Under the pieces are notes generated by a model that saw only the letters and a program-made list of their open reading frames with translations, was not told where the DNA came from and searched no databases. The translations under genes were made by a program, and so were the position numbers. A stretch of 33,015 bases of DNA from Chloroflexota bacterium (GTDB lineage Bacteria; Chloroflexota; UBA6077; SHYK01): positions 3,120 through 36,134 of the forward strand of contig WHTR01000025.1 in the NCBI GenBank assembly GCA_009377635.1, read 5' to 3'. Every line of letters starts with the position of its first letter. Position 1 is the stretch's first letter. Positions 11,805-21,876 of this stretch are shown here, one piece after another.

Positions 11805-12599
11805 CTATCCCCCAGTCCCCAGCGCCGCCGGCTCATCGCGCCAGACGATCTGGCGGATGTCGAACACCGGCCCCTCCGTACATACCCGCAACGGGCCCCG
11901 GGTCGTCTCAATGACGCACCCCAGACAGACGCCCATCGCGCAACCCATCCGCTCCTCCATGGCCACCTGCACGCGCTTCCGCGGGGCCGCGTCCCGCACG
12001 ACGCGGGCCAGAGCGGCCATCATGGGAAGCGGGCCGCACGCATACACAGCGTCGGCCCACGCCAGGCGCTCCCCGACAAGGTCGGTGACGTAGCCGCGGT
12101 GCCCCGCCGAACCATCGTCGGTCGCAACCAGGTATTCAACCTCCTCGGGCAGAAGACTCGGGGGGAAGATCAGCTCCGCGCTCGCCGCGCCAACGGCGAG
12201 CGTCACGCTCATGCCCTGGTGTACGGCGCGCTCGGCGAGGCCAACGAGCGGCGCGACACCGTATCCTCCGCCCACCATCAGGACGTTCCGTGCGTGGGAG
12301 TCGAGGTGGAAGCCGCGACCCAGCGGCCCGAGGCAGTCCAACGGGTCGCCCGAGCGGGCGCGCACGAGCCTGGCAGACCCCGCACCTACGTCGCGAATCA
12401 TAAGCTGGATCGTATCGCGCTCCGTACGATACACGCTCATCGGTCTCCGGAGGAACGGCGCGCACCCATCGTCGCACCGGATGTGCAGAAACTGGCCGGG
12501 CGATGCGCTTCGTGCCACCTGTCCTGCGCGGAGCGTGAGGACGTTCGTCGCTCGCATGATCTCTTCGTTGTCAAGGACGAAGGCGGTGAACAGCTTCAT
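11805..12599 (-). CDS. pyrK: Dihydroorotate dehydrogenase electron transfer subunit (PyrK)
   Basis: A 264-residue iron-sulfur flavoprotein of the ferredoxin-NADP reductase fold. It carries electrons from PyrD's FMN through a [2Fe-2S] cluster and FAD to NAD+. The FAD motif RRPMSV is at 51-56 and the nucleotide-binding loop GGGYGVAP at 110-117. The cluster ligands are Cys220, Cys225, Cys228 and Cys240 ([11 protein letters not shown], then RVC), the C-x4-C-x2-C-x11-C spacing of PyrK. The ATG at 12599 overlaps the carB TGA (ATGA), so translation is probably coupled, and pyrD follows after 3 nt. All expected ligands are present. Confidence 0.95.
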   Translation of the reverse strand: MKLFTAFVLDNEEIMRATNVLTLRAGQVARSASPGQFLHIRCDDGCAPFLRRPMSVYRTERDTIQLMIRDVGAGSARLVRARSGDPLDCLGPLGRGFHLDSHARNVLMVGGGYGVAPLVGLAERAVHQGMSVTLAVGAASAELIFPPSLLPEEVEYLVATDDGSAGHRGYVTDLVGERLAWADAVYACGPLPMMAALARVVRDAAPRKRVQVAMEERMGCAMGVCLGCVIETTRGPLRVCTEGPVFDIRQIVWRDEPAALGTGG

Positions 12600-15500
12600 A
12601 CGCGCTCAGCGCGAGGGCCGGCGGTCGGCGGCTGGGTGCCGGCGAGGGAGTTCCCGTCAGACGTACGATCACGAGCCCCGAACGCCTCGTCTCTGCCTGC
12701 TGGGTGATGCGTCCAGTACTCGGGAACGGTCCGGACCTCGTATGTACTTGCACCCGATTGGAGGCAGTCGGCGACGACTCGGCTCGTGTCCAGCGACGTG
12801 AAGCAGGGGATCCGTCGTTCGGCCGCTGCACGTCGGATCTCGAAGCCGTCGCGGAGCTGGTCCCGCCGTGCCGATGGGCCCTGGAGGGTGTTCACGACAC
12901 CGTTGACCGAGCCGTCCAGGATCACGTCCAGCACGTTCGGATGCCCCTCGTCGAGCTTCTTGGTTGTCATAACCACCGGCAGGCTGAGGGCGGCGATCAT
13001 CGCCGCCGTGCCTTCGGTCGCGTAGAAGCGGTAGCCGGCTGCCGCGAACGCGCGGATGAGCGGGATCGCCTCCGGCTTGTCCCGGTCCGCGATGGAGAGC
13101 AGCAGCGCACCCGTGGGCGGAAGCATCATGCCGCCCGCGACGAGCGCCTTGGTCATCGCGCCCCGGTAGGTGTGGTCGATCCCCATCACCTCGCCGGTCG
13201 ACTTCATCTCCGGCCCCAGATACGTGTCCACGCGGGTGAGCTTGGCCATCGAGAAGACCGGCGCCTTCACCGCGAAGAGGTGCTGTTTCGGCCACAAGCC
13301 GCCTGCGTAGCCCTGCTGCCCGAGTGACTCACCGAGGATGACGCGTGTCGCCAACGTGACGATCGGCACGCCCGTCACCTTGCTGAGAAAGGGGACCGTT
13401 CGGCTCGCTCGTGGGTTCACCTCGAGGACGTAGAGGCTGCCCTCGAAGAGCACGTACTGGACGTTGAAGACGCCCCGCACGCCCAGTCCGAGGCCGATGC
13501 GAGTCGTGTGGGCCACGACGTGGTCGACCTCGTCGCGCGAGAGTCCGACCGCCGGATACACCGCCATGGAGTCGCCCGAATGGACTCCGGCCCGCTCGAC
13601 GTGCTCCATGAGCCCCGGGACGAGCACTGTCTGGCCGTCGCAGATGGCGTCAACCTCGAGCTCTTTTCCCTCCAGGTACTTGTCTATGAGCACGGGGTGC
13701 GTTGGCGATAGCTGAGTCGCCGCGTTCACGTAGCGGATCAGGTCCGTGGCGTTGTGGACGATCTCCATCGCCCGTCCGCCCAACACGTAGGAGGGGCGGA
13801 CCAGCACCGGGTAGCCGATGGTCTCGGCGGTGTTCAGCGCTTCCTCGACGGTTCGCACCGTCGCGCCGGGCGGTTGTGGCACTCCCAGGCGATTGAGCAG
13901 ATCCTCGAATCGCTCGCGGTCCTCCGCAATGTCGATCGTCTCCACGCTGCTGCCGAGGATGCGGGCGCCGCCGTGATACAGCCCCTCCGCCAGGTTGATC
14001 GCTGTCTGTCCACCGAACTGTACGATGACGGGCGGCATCTGGGCAACGGAGCCGCCGCCCTCCTCGCCGGCCTCGTTCTCCAGCACGTCCCGCACGCTTT
14101 CGTCGTCCAGCGGCTCGAAGTACAGTCGGTCCGAGGCGTCGAAGTCGGTGCTTACCGTCTCGGGATTGCTGTTGATCATGACGCTGGCAACTCCGGCCTC
14201 CCGGAGCGCCCAGGCGGACCGCACACTACAGTAGTCGAACTCGATGCCTTGGCCAATGCGAATGGGCCCGGACCCGACGACCAGGGCCGAAGGTCCGGGG
14301 AGGGGCTCTGCCTCGTTCTCGGTCTCGTAGGTGCTGTAGAAGTATGGCGTCCGGGCCGCGAACTCCGCAGCGCAGGTGTCGACCATCTTGTAGACGGGCC
14401 GGATGTTCCAGGATTGCCTGAGGCGCCGTACTTGTTCCGGGAGCAGGTCCGCCAGGGTGCCGATCTGCGCGTCGGAGAAGCCCATCCGCTTGGCCGCATA
14501 CATGAGCGTGGGGGTGAGGGCCTTCCCCAGCAGCGCGCGCTCCATCCGGACGATGGCCGCGAGCTTGGCCAGGAAGAAGGGGTCGATGCCTGAGAGATCC
14601 GCGATCTCATCGACGCCCACGTCCCGCCGCAGCGCGGCGACAATCACCCACAGACGCAAGTCGTTCGGCCGGCGAATGAGGTCCATGAGCCCCTCAGTTG
14701 GCCTTCCGGCCGCATTGCTCCAGGCGCGTTCCTCCCAGAGGAGCGAGCGCCCGCCGACCTCCAGGGATCGAACGGCCTTCTGAAGCGCTGCTTCGAAGGA
14801 GCGATCAATCGCCATGACCTCACCCGTCGATTTCATCTGCGTGCTGATGGTCCGATCGCCGGACGCAAACTTGTCGAACGGCCATCGAGGGATCTTGACG
14901 ACGATATAGTCCAGGGCGGGCTCGAAGGCGGCGGTCGTGCGGCCCGTCACACCGTCAGGAATCTCGTCGAGGCGGCGGCCGACGGCGATCTTCGCAGCCA
15001 CTCGGGCGATTGGGTAGCCCGTTGCTTTCGAGGCGAGGGCCGACGAGCGGCTCACCCGTGGGTTGACCTCGATGACGTGGTACGCGTGGGAGCGCGGGTC
15101 CAGTGCAAACTGGATATTGCATCCGCCCTCAACTCCCAGCGCGCGGATAATCTTGATCGACGCGGTACGCAACATCTGGTACTCGTAGTCGGAGAGCGTC
15201 TGGCTCGGGGCGACGACGATCGAGTCGCCCGTATGAACGCCCATCGGGTCGATATTCTCCATGTTGCAGACGGTGATGCAGTTATCCGCCCCGTCCCGCA
15301 TCACCTCGTACTCGATCTCCTTCCATCCGATGAGCGACCGCTCGATGAGCACCTGACGGATCGGGCTCGTCGACAGTCCGCGGGCGACAACATCGCGGAG
15401 CTCCCGCGCGTCGCCGCCGATGCCACCCCCTGTCCCGCCGAGCGTGAACGCGGGCCGGACGATCAGCGGATACCCGACGCGGTCTGCGAAGGCGACCGCG

Positions 15501-15982
15501 GTCTCCTCGTCCGACGCGACGACGCTGTCGGGCACGGGCTCGTCGATTGAGACGAGGAGCTGCTTGAACAGCTCACGGTCCTCGGCCATGCGAATCGTCT
15601 GGAGTGGCGAGCCGAGCATGCGGACGCCGCACTGGTCGAGAACGCCAGCATCGGCGAGCTCGACCGCGAGGTTGAGCCCGGTCTGCCCGCCGAGCGTCGG
15701 CAGAAGTCCATCCGGTCGCTCGCGCTCGATGACGCGCGCCACGATCTCGACCGTTGCCGGCTCGATGTACACCGCATCGGCGATCTCCATGTCCGTCATG
15801 ATCGTCGCCGGGTTCGAGTTCACGAGAACGGTTGCGATGTCCTCCTCGCGCAGGGACCTGCACGCCTGCGTGCCAGCGTAGTCGAACTCGGCTGCCTGGC
15901 CAATGACGATGGGACCAGACCCGATGACCAGAACCCGCTTCGGGGGGAGCGGGCGATGGGTGGCGAGGCTTTCGACCCTCAT
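12596..15982 (-). CDS. carB: Carbamoyl-phosphate synthase large subunit
   Basis: A 1128-residue synthetase subunit that makes carbamoyl phosphate from bicarbonate, ammonia delivered by CarA and two ATP. The internal duplication is clear: [19 protein letters not shown] starts the first half near residue 16, and [19 protein letters not shown] starts the second near 566. Each half carries ATP-grasp motifs such as [17 protein letters not shown] and [21 protein letters not shown]-terminal MGS-like regulatory domain spans about 960-1100. The final ~30 residues are a non-conserved tail, making the protein longer than the usual ~1070. The ATG at 15982 overlaps the carA TGA. The same frame is open further upstream through carA, but that extension shows no conservation and is rejected. 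Confidence 0.96.
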   Translation of the reverse strand: MRVESLATHRPLPPKRVLVIGSGPIVIGQAAEFDYAGTQACRSLREEDIATVLVNSNPATIMTDMEIADAVYIEPATVEIVARVIERERPDGLLPTLGGQTGLNLAVELADAGVLDQCGVRMLGSPLQTIRMAEDRELFKQLLVSIDEPVPDSVVASDEETAVAFADRVGYPLIVRPAFTLGGTGGGIGGDARELRDVVARGLSTSPIRQVLIERSLIGWKEIEYEVMRDGADNCITVCNMENIDPMGVHTGDSIVVAPSQTLSDYEYQMLRTASIKIIRALGVEGGCNIQFALDPRSHAYHVIEVNPRVSRSSALASKATGYPIARVAAKIAVGRRLDEIPDGVTGRTTAAFEPALDYIVVKIPRWPFDKFASGDRTISTQMKSTGEVMAIDRSFEAALQKAVRSLEVGGRSLLWEERAWSNAAGRPTEGLMDLIRRPNDLRLWVIVAALRRDVGVDEIADLSGIDPFFLAKLAAIVRMERALLGKALTPTLMYAAKRMGFSDAQIGTLADLLPEQVRRLRQSWNIRPVYKMVDTCAAEFAARTPYFYSTYETENEAEPLPGPSALVVGSGPIRIGQGIEFDYCSVRSAWALREAGVASVMINSNPETVSTDFDASDRLYFEPLDDESVRDVLENEAGEEGGGSVAQMPPVIVQFGGQTAINLAEGLYHGGARILGSSVETIDIAEDRERFEDLLNRLGVPQPPGATVRTVEEALNTAETIGYPVLVRPSYVLGGRAMEIVHNATDLIRYVNAATQLSPTHPVLIDKYLEGKELEVDAICDGQTVLVPGLMEHVERAGVHSGDSMAVYPAVGLSRDEVDHVVAHTTRIGLGLGVRGVFNVQYVLFEGSLYVLEVNPRASRTVPFLSKVTGVPIVTLATRVILGESLGQQGYAGGLWPKQHLFAVKAPVFSMAKLTRVDTYLGPEMKSTGEVMGIDHTYRGAMTKALVAGGMMLPPTGALLLSIADRDKPEAIPLIRAFAAAGYRFYATEGTAAMIAALSLPVVMTTKKLDEGHPNVLDVILDGSVNGVVNTLQGPSARRDQLRDGFEIRRAAAERRIPCFTSLDTSRVVADCLQSGASTYEVRTVPEYWTHHPAGRDEAFGARDRTSDGNSLAGTQPPTAGPRAERV

Positions 15983-17208
15983 GTTCCGACACCCCGGAGG
16001 CGAGTCCGCCTCACGGGGACCTCCGCCCTGCTCTCGTCCGCTGCGAGCGCGTCTGCGCCCGAGATGGGATGGATCACCATGCGGAGGAACCGTTCGAAGA
16101 TGTACTGGTTGTCCTGGGGGCCGGGGCATCCCTCGGGATGGTACTGGACGGAGAAGGCTGGAAGCTCTCGATGGGCAAGCCCTTCGACGGACCCATCGTT
16201 GAGGTGTGTCATGCTCACGAAGAAGCCAGAGGAGTAGGGGATGGAACCAGCGTCCACCTGGAACTCGTGGTTTTGGGACGTGATGTGGACCCGACCGCTC
16301 GTCAGGTCGCGGACAGGATGGTTTCCGCCGTGGTGTCCGAACTTCAGTCGGCTCGTCGTGCCGCCTGCCGCAATACCGAACACCTGGTGGCCCAAGCAGA
16401 TTCCCAGCGCGGGAACGCCGCCTGCCAGCAGCTCGCGCGCGAGCTGAACGGCGGGGCCCATCTGCTGCGGATCGCCGGGCCCGTTGGAGATCACCACACC
16501 GTGCGGATTCATCGCAAGCACGTCCCCCGCTGCCGCTGCCCAGGGCACCGCGATGACCTCGGCTCCTCGGGCGGCCAGCGAACGCGCGATGTTGTGCTTG
16601 ACACCGCAGTCCACGACGGCGATCCGCGGACGTTCGCCGAGCGTGTGCGTCGAGGTCGGGCGCGGCGTCCTTCGGTCGACTGCCGCTGGGTCGGAGGTCT
16701 CTGCCACGAGGTTCTTGTCGGAGAGCGGCGTGACGCGACGGGCCCCATCGGTCAGACGCCGGACCTGCTCGGCCAGGTCGGTGCGTGCATTCAGCTGCCC
16801 GAGGATCGCTCGCAGCGCGCCGTGCGTGCGCAGGTGTCGCGTGAGGGCCCGGGTGTCCACTCGCTGGATGCCCGGTACGCCCGCGTCTGTGAGATATGCG
16901 TCGAGGCTGCCGGCCGCCAGCCAGTGGCTCGGGGATTCAGCAAGGTCGCGCACGATGAGGGCCGCGATCCACGGCCGCCTCGACTCCGCCGCCTGCCACT
17001 GCACCCCGTAGTTGCCCACCTGGGGGTAGGTGAGCACGACCATCTGGCCATGGTACGACGGATCGGTGGCGATCTCCTGGTAGCCGGCCATGCTCGTGTT
17101 GAAGACGACCTCCCCCTCAGCGTCCGCTCGCGCGCCGAACGCACGGCCGAGGAAGATCCGCCCGTCCTCGAGCGCCAGGCACGCGTCTGCCTCGAGGTAC
17201 GGTGGCAT
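15979..17208 (-). CDS. carA: Carbamoyl-phosphate synthase small (glutaminase) subunit
   Basis: A 409-residue glutaminase subunit that hydrolyses glutamine and channels ammonia to CarB. The N-terminal CPSase domain contains [20 protein letters not shown]. The class I amidotransferase domain has nucleophile Cys271 in [10 protein letters not shown], with His357 and Glu359 in VQYHPEG completing the triad. A basic tail of about 30 residues follows the domain. I chose the ATG at 17208 because it sits right before the conserved start ([14 protein letters not shown]). A TTG at 17256 would overlap the pyrC stop as TTGA, has AGAGG 8 nt upstream, and would add 16 residues; it fits the coupled junctions elsewhere in this operon and may be the real start. 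Confidence 0.94.
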   Translation of the reverse strand: MPPYLEADACLALEDGRIFLGRAFGARADAEGEVVFNTSMAGYQEIATDPSYHGQMVVLTYPQVGNYGVQWQAAESRRPWIAALIVRDLAESPSHWLAAGSLDAYLTDAGVPGIQRVDTRALTRHLRTHGALRAILGQLNARTDLAEQVRRLTDGARRVTPLSDKNLVAETSDPAAVDRRTPRPTSTHTLGERPRIAVVDCGVKHNIARSLAARGAEVIAVPWAAAAGDVLAMNPHGVVISNGPGDPQQMGPAVQLARELLAGGVPALGICLGHQVFGIAAGGTTSRLKFGHHGGNHPVRDLTSGRVHITSQNHEFQVDAGSIPYSSGFFVSMTHLNDGSVEGLAHRELPAFSVQYHPEGCPGPQDNQYIFERFLRMVIHPISGADALAADESRAEVPVRRTRLRGVGT

Positions 17209-17252
17209 TCCGAGGGTCCACGGGTCCGTGGGTGGGGAAGGGAGCGGCGAGC

Positions 17253-18569
17253 TCAACGGCCTTGCCTCTCGTAGACGACCTTCCCGTCGACGAGCGTCAT
17301 CACGACCCGGCCACGAAGTGTGTGGCCGTCGAGCGGCGTGTTCTTCCCTTTGGAATGCAGACGTGCCGCTGCGACCTGCCACTGCGCGTTCGGGTCAAAG
17401 ATCACGATGTCCGCCGGCGCCCCGGGCGCGAGCGTCCCGTATGGGAGCTCGAATGTCCGGCACGGCTCTAACGTGAGCCGCCGGATGACGCTCTGGATCG
17501 AGATGGCTCCAGCATCGACGAGGCCGACGAGGCTGCCGAGCGCCGTCTCCAACCCGGAGATCCCGAAGGCCGCCTCCTCGAAGGTGCACTCCTTGTCGAT
17601 GGATCGGTGCGGCGCGTGGTCGGTGGCGATGACGTCGATGATGCCCTCCGAGAGGGCGGCGACGAGGGCCCGTCGATCTTCGTCCCGTCGCAGCGGTGGA
17701 TTCACCTTCGCCCGCGTGTCGTAGGTTCGTGGAAGTTGGGTGGACTCCCAATCTCCGAGAATCCAGTCCTCGGTCATCGTTAGATGGTGGGGCGTGACCT
17801 CGGCGGTGATCGCCAGCCCGTCGCGCTTGGCCCTTCGCACGAGGTCCGCCGACCTCGCGGTGGAGATGTGGGCGAGATGCAGGCGACCACCCGTGAGGCG
17901 CGCCAGCTCGATGTCCCGCGCGACCATGACCTCCTCGGCCGCCGGTGGCTGGCCCCGGAGTCCCAGAAGGTCGGATACGCGTCCCTCGTTCATCACGCCG
18001 CCGTCAGCGATCTCCGGGACCTCGCAGTGGTTCACGATCGGCTTCGTGTGGCTGAGGCTCTGGGTCAGCGCGAGTCGCATCATCCGCGCGTCCCACACGG
18101 GCTGGCCGTCATCGGAGAAGCCGATCGCCCCGGCCTGCGCCATTTCGGCCATGTCGGAGAGCTCCCGACCCCGTTCCCCACGGGTCACGGTGCCCAGTGG
18201 CAGGACTCGCGCCCGGCCGGCCCTGCGGCCAGCGGCGAGGACGAACGCGATGTCGTTCGCCGTGTCCAGCGTCGGGTTCGTGTTGGGCATGCAGCACACG
18301 GTCGTGAACCCGCCGGCCACCGCCGCCATCGATCCCGTCGCAACGGTCTCTTTGTCCTCGAACCCGGGCTCCCGGAGGTGGCAGTGCAGGTCGACGAAGC
18401 CGGGTGCGACCGTCAGTCTAGTCGCGTCGAATTCCTGATCAAATTCGCCTTCCGCGTCGGGATGCACGTACCCGTCGACGCGGCCGTCGATGATCACGAG
18501 GTCGATCACCTCGTCGCGGCGCTGCCCCGGGTCAATCACCCTCCCGTTGTGAATGCGCATTCGCGTCAC
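17253..18569 (-). CDS. pyrC: Dihydroorotase (type I, PyrC)
   Basis: A 438-residue metal-dependent amidohydrolase that cyclises carbamoyl aspartate to dihydroorotate. The zinc motif is DLHCHLREPG (60-69, His62 and His64). CCMPNTNPTLD follows at about 92-102, with the further ligand regions NHCEVPE, LAHIS and IATDHAPH, the last carrying the catalytic Asp. The REPG form and the length are those of the class I enzymes found in Bacillus-like operons. The start is GTG at 18569, overlapping the pyrB TGA (GTGA), with GGGAG 5 nt upstream; an ATG three codons later is the alternative. The frame extends another ~190 codons upstream through pyrB, but that stretch is Arg-rich noise and not part of the protein. 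Confidence 0.95.
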   Translation of the reverse strand: MTRMRIHNGRVIDPGQRRDEVIDLVIIDGRVDGYVHPDAEGEFDQEFDATRLTVAPGFVDLHCHLREPGFEDKETVATGSMAAVAGGFTTVCCMPNTNPTLDTANDIAFVLAAGRRAGRARVLPLGTVTRGERGRELSDMAEMAQAGAIGFSDDGQPVWDARMMRLALTQSLSHTKPIVNHCEVPEIADGGVMNEGRVSDLLGLRGQPPAAEEVMVARDIELARLTGGRLHLAHISTARSADLVRRAKRDGLAITAEVTPHHLTMTEDWILGDWESTQLPRTYDTRAKVNPPLRRDEDRRALVAALSEGIIDVIATDHAPHRSIDKECTFEEAAFGISGLETALGSLVGLVDAGAISIQSVIRRLTLEPCRTFELPYGTLAPGAPADIVIFDPNAQWQVAAARLHSKGKNTPLDGHTLRGRVVMTLVDGKVVYERQGR

Positions 18570-19738
18570 AGCCGCTCCCTCGCCGGCGTCACCGATCGCC
18601 GATCGAGTATCGACGGTGCGTCCGACGCAGCGCCCGGTCGATGATGCCCCGGTCCTTCCGCCTCGCCAGTCTCGGCGCCGTGGTCTCGGGTGCCAGTCGA
18701 TTCCCCGGCGGCCAGGAGGAGGTAGAGGACCGCCATCCGGGCGGCGACGCCATTGGTCACCTGATCCTCGACCACGGAGCGGTCGCCGTGAGCGACGTCC
18801 GGGTCGATCTCGATACCCTCGTTCATCGGGCCGGGATGCATGACGATGGCGTGGGGCGCGGCCAGGGCGATCCGCGCCCGGTTGATCCCGTAGTCGCGGG
18901 CGTACTCGCGGAGCGATGCGAGACGGTTGCCGTCTTGTCGCTCGATCTGGACCCGGAGCGGCATCACCACGTCTACCCCCTCGATCGCGCGCTCGAGATC
19001 CAGTTCCACGTGTATGGGCCAGGGAAGCTGGCCGGAGCCGCCTCGTCGCGATACAGCGAGCGCCGTGGCGGGCATGAGCGTGGGAGGGCCGCAGAACGTC
19101 ACCTCGGCGCCGAGGGTCGTGAGTCCCCACGCATTGGATCGCGCCACGCGGCTGTGGGCGATGTCACCGACGATCAGCACCCGCACGCCCTCGACGCGCC
19201 CGAATCGCTCGCGAATCGTGTACGCGTCGAGCAGCGCCTGCGTCGGGTGGGCGTGCGCGCCGTCGCCCGCGTTGACGACCGGCAGGTCGGTATGCCGGGC
19301 GACGGCGTACGGGGCACCGGCGTCTTTGTGCCGAATGACGAGGAGATCGGTCCCCAACGCGCGCAGGGTTCGGACGGTATCGAGCAGCGTCTCCCCTTTC
19401 TCGACGCTGCTCCCCGAGGCGGTCACGTTGACAACGTCTGCGCCCAGGCTCTTGGCCGCCAGCTCGAAGGACACTCGGGTGCGAGTGCTCGGCTCGTAGA
19501 AGAGGTTGACGACGGTGCGCCCGCGAAGCGTGGGGACGCGAGGAATCGGACGCGCGAGGATCTCCTTCATGTGGTCGGCGGTCTCGAACGCCCGCTCGAT
19601 CTCCGCCTGAGTGAAGTCGTCCAGGTCCAGCACCTGCCGGCGGCCGATCCACGGTTCGAAGAAACCCGTGCCGACGGGTGAGGGCGCGGCTTGGCGTTCG
19701 GCGCGCGCGATGCCGGGATGCCCGTTCGCCTCGGTCAT
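18566..19738 (-). CDS. pyrB: Aspartate carbamoyltransferase catalytic subunit
   Basis: A 390-residue transcarbamylase that joins carbamoyl phosphate and aspartate. The carbamoyl-phosphate loop FYEPSTRTRVSF is at about 80-91 (Ser84, Thr85, Arg86), with SVEKGE near 111-116, HPTQALLD in the middle and HPGPMNEGIEI toward the end. The conserved domain ends near MAVLYLLLAAGES. The last ~45 residues are a polar Gly/Glu/His-rich tail absent from typical ~310-residue enzymes. About 30 extra N-terminal residues precede the conserved core. The ATG at 19738 is preceded by GGGGAGAGGG. No pyrI regulatory subunit is encoded here. The gene lies 88 nt after pyrR and overlaps pyrC by 4 nt. Confidence 0.96.
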   Translation of the reverse strand: MTEANGHPGIARAERQAAPSPVGTGFFEPWIGRRQVLDLDDFTQAEIERAFETADHMKEILARPIPRVPTLRGRTVVNLFYEPSTRTRVSFELAAKSLGADVVNVTASGSSVEKGETLLDTVRTLRALGTDLLVIRHKDAGAPYAVARHTDLPVVNAGDGAHAHPTQALLDAYTIRERFGRVEGVRVLIVGDIAHSRVARSNAWGLTTLGAEVTFCGPPTLMPATALAVSRRGGSGQLPWPIHVELDLERAIEGVDVVMPLRVQIERQDGNRLASLREYARDYGINRARIALAAPHAIVMHPGPMNEGIEIDPDVAHGDRSVVEDQVTNGVAARMAVLYLLLAAGESTGTRDHGAETGEAEGPGHHRPGAASDAPSILDRRSVTPARERL

Positions 19739-19826
19739 AGCGTCCCTCTCCCCCCAGGAACGAAGCACGGACCGCCGCCGTCCACGGCCTCGAGCGGCGT
19801 CTGGCGCCGATGCCGACTTCGTCTGC

Positions 19827-20446
<620 letters not shown>

Positions 20447-20453
20447 GAGCCAC

Positions 20454-20484
20454 CCTTTCCGGTCTCGCAGGGCCGGTTTAAAGG
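20454..20484 (-). promoter_or_regulatory. PyrR-binding RNA hairpin
   Basis: Read on the minus strand: CCTTT, an AAA bulge, CCGG, a 10-nt loop CCCTGCGAGA, CCGG, then AAAGG. The outer 5-bp and inner 4-bp stems pair perfectly. The loop matches the CCNGNGAGR consensus that I recall for PyrR recognition, and the purine bulge on the 5' side is also typical. It lies about 28 nt downstream of the predicted transcription start. Its 3' arm is part of the Shine-Dalgarno (AAAGGGTGG) of the leader ORF at 20446, so PyrR binding could also block leader translation. Confidence 0.85.
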
Positions 20485-20518
20485 AGGTGCTTCCGGGTAT
20501 CACCGGCAAGCTGGGGGA

Positions 20519-20548
20519 AGTATCGCACGCCTGCACCCGCGGTGTCAA
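20519..20548 (-). promoter_or_regulatory. Sigma-70-type promoter of the pyr operon
   Basis: On the minus strand a perfect -35 TTGACA (20548-20543) is followed by an 18-nt spacer and -10 GATACT (20524-20519, four of six matches). Transcription would start near 20512, leaving a ~146-nt leader that holds the PyrR hairpin, the leader ORF and the terminator before pyrR. No other convincing promoter was seen between pyrR and the ftsB-like gene, so this is probably the main promoter for the nine genes. Confidence 0.7.
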
Positions 20549-20660
20549 TCATTCGGTCGCGACTGCCGCGGTGGCGCCGTTCTGACCGGCTCAGTGTTTG
20601 ACATAATACTCCAATGGCACTGGCTAGTGGGTCAGTTCCTGTGAGCGTGGCCTTTTCGTC

Positions 20661-20729
20661 CGGTAGGGCGCGGGCTTGTCCCGCGCCGCTTCGCGGCGCC
20701 ACGGCGGGGCACAAGGTCCCGCCCTACCG
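20661..20729. repeat. REP-like imperfect palindrome
   Basis: This 69-nt element starts CGGTAGGGCG and ends CGCCCTACCG, exact inverted ends. The interior contains further G/C-rich inverted segments (GGGCTTGTCCCGCGCC; GCCGCTTCGCGGC; GGGGCACAAGGTCCCGCC). It lies 31 nt beyond the stop of the lipoprotein gene. It resembles the dispersed extragenic palindromes common in Chloroflexota and other GC-rich genomes, and transcribed it would form a long stable hairpin that could end or protect the lipoprotein mRNA. There is no T-run on either side. The rest of the gene-free stretch (20549-20660 and 20730-20760) shows nothing I can identify. Confidence 0.6.
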
Positions 20730-20760
20730 ACAACCGCTGGCGCTCTTGCGCCGAGGTGTA

Positions 20761-21876
20761 CTAGCGCGCGTCGTAGCCGGTGAGCTCCACGTAGCCCCAG
20801 CCGTCGACCGGCTCCCCGGCCACGACACCATTGATCGAGACTGCCCCCTCCCAGTAGGCCATCTCGTCGAAGGCAAGCTCCTGGTCGAGCAGCACCGGGG
20901 ACAGCGACAGCTCGATCGTGGGGATCCCGTCCTCTGGCTGGCTCGACACCGCGATCCGCCAACCCGACGGGTAGGCGACGCCGGTGTGGGGACTGACCCA
21001 GGAGCCGGTGGCCTCGACCGTGGCGACGTCTGGTCCCAGCTCGAGTGCCCGACCATTCGGTTTGACCAGCGTGCCGAACGCACCAGAACGCTGCCCATCC
21101 GTCCCGCGCAGCACCGACAGCATGAGGTCGTGGCCGTCGTCGAGCTGCACGCTGTACCAGTCCCATCCGCCAAGAGGCGAGACGATGAAGTTTCCCCACT
21201 GGTGGTCAAACCACACCTGTCCCGCCACCTGATGCCACCGGTCACCCACGCGCATGGTGCCGGTTGCGGCCATCCGCGTCCGCGAGTAGTAGTACGAGTC
21301 GCCGGCTGGGCCGTACGAGATCAGGCCCCCGTGGTGGAGCGTGGCCGGCTTCTCGGGGATCAGCGACAGGTCGAGCGCGTAGTCGTTCATCGCCGCTGAT
21401 ATCCGGTCGTGCCCGCCCTCGCCGGCGAGCGTCCACTCGCCGACCGCGATGTCCAAGGTCGGTGGGACCTCCGGTCGCTGGTCGCTGCGAGCGGCGTAGT
21501 GGAACCGATCGCGCTGTGGGTCTGTCACCGCAAAATGCGCCAGGTAGCCGATCGGGTTCTCTCCGCGGATCAACTGAAAGACGACGAACTCGAAGCCGTA
21601 CTGCACGCCGTCCGTCGTGAGCAGATGTCCCGTGTAGTACCACCACTCCGTCAGTGCGTCGTGCGGGGCGTCGTCCTCGGGGAGCCGGACGTCGGCTTGC
21701 GGAGAAGGCGTCGCCGAGATTCCGGCGCCCGTCATGGTCGAGGGAACGCCTCTTTCCTGCTCCGACCCGTTCCCGGCGTCCTGCAGTCCTACCGTCTCAG
21801 CGGCGCCGGGCGGGCCGCAACTCGACAGCGCGAGGATCACCGCGAGCAGCGCTGGCGCCAGCCACGATGGTCGCAT
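20761..21876 (-). CDS. AttH/CrtC-like lipocalin-domain lipoprotein
   Basis: A 371-residue protein with a lipoprotein signal peptide: MRPSW, a hydrophobic core, then lipobox LSSC with Cys20. The mature part looks like the AttH/CrtC N-terminal lipocalin family, sometimes annotated as predicted secreted hydrolase. Typical motifs are HDALTEWWYYTGHL at about 90-103, GQVWFDHQWGNF in the middle, GWDWYSVQLDDG, and a C-terminal GWGYVELTGY. CrtC members hydrate carotenoids, but many family members are surface lipoproteins of unknown role, so no reaction is assigned. The ATG at 21876 shares one base with the stop of the MMPL gene (TGATG), so the two are probably translated together. An in-frame start 60 nt upstream is rejected because it would bury the signal peptide. 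Confidence 0.82.
   Translation of the reverse strand: MRPSWLAPALLAVILALSSCGPPGAAETVGLQDAGNGSEQERGVPSTMTGAGISATPSPQADVRLPEDDAPHDALTEWWYYTGHLLTTDGVQYGFEFVVFQLIRGENPIGYLAHFAVTDPQRDRFHYAARSDQRPEVPPTLDIAVGEWTLAGEGGHDRISAAMNDYALDLSLIPEKPATLHHGGLISYGPAGDSYYYSRTRMAATGTMRVGDRWHQVAGQVWFDHQWGNFIVSPLGGWDWYSVQLDDGHDLMLSVLRGTDGQRSGAFGTLVKPNGRALELGPDVATVEATGSWVSPHTGVAYPSGWRIAVSSQPEDGIPTIELSLSPVLLDQELAFDEMAYWEGAVSINGVVAGEPVDGWGYVELTGYDAR

Noticed and set aside
11673-12707. Plus-strand open frame opposite pyrK and parts of pyrD and carB
   Set aside because: Spans three conserved genes antisense; no plausible start or domain.
16069-17274. Long plus-strand open frame opposite carA (about 400 codons)
   Set aside because: It lies wholly antisense to a conserved carA, has no ribosome site and no recognisable domain; GC-rich third positions keep the opposite strand open.
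18570-19130. In-frame N-terminal extension of pyrC
   Set aside because: It would overlap pyrB almost entirely and is Arg-rich noise; the GTG at 18569 has a good ribosome site and matches the conserved N-terminus.
20486-20497. Classical antiterminator for the pyr leader
   Set aside because: The best pairing I could find (GGAAGC near 20490 with GCTTC near 20422) is short, has a bulge and takes only two bases from the terminator stem.
20597-20617. Plus-strand TTGACA followed at once by TAATAC
   Set aside because: The two hexamers are adjacent instead of 16-18 nt apart, and no plus-strand gene follows.
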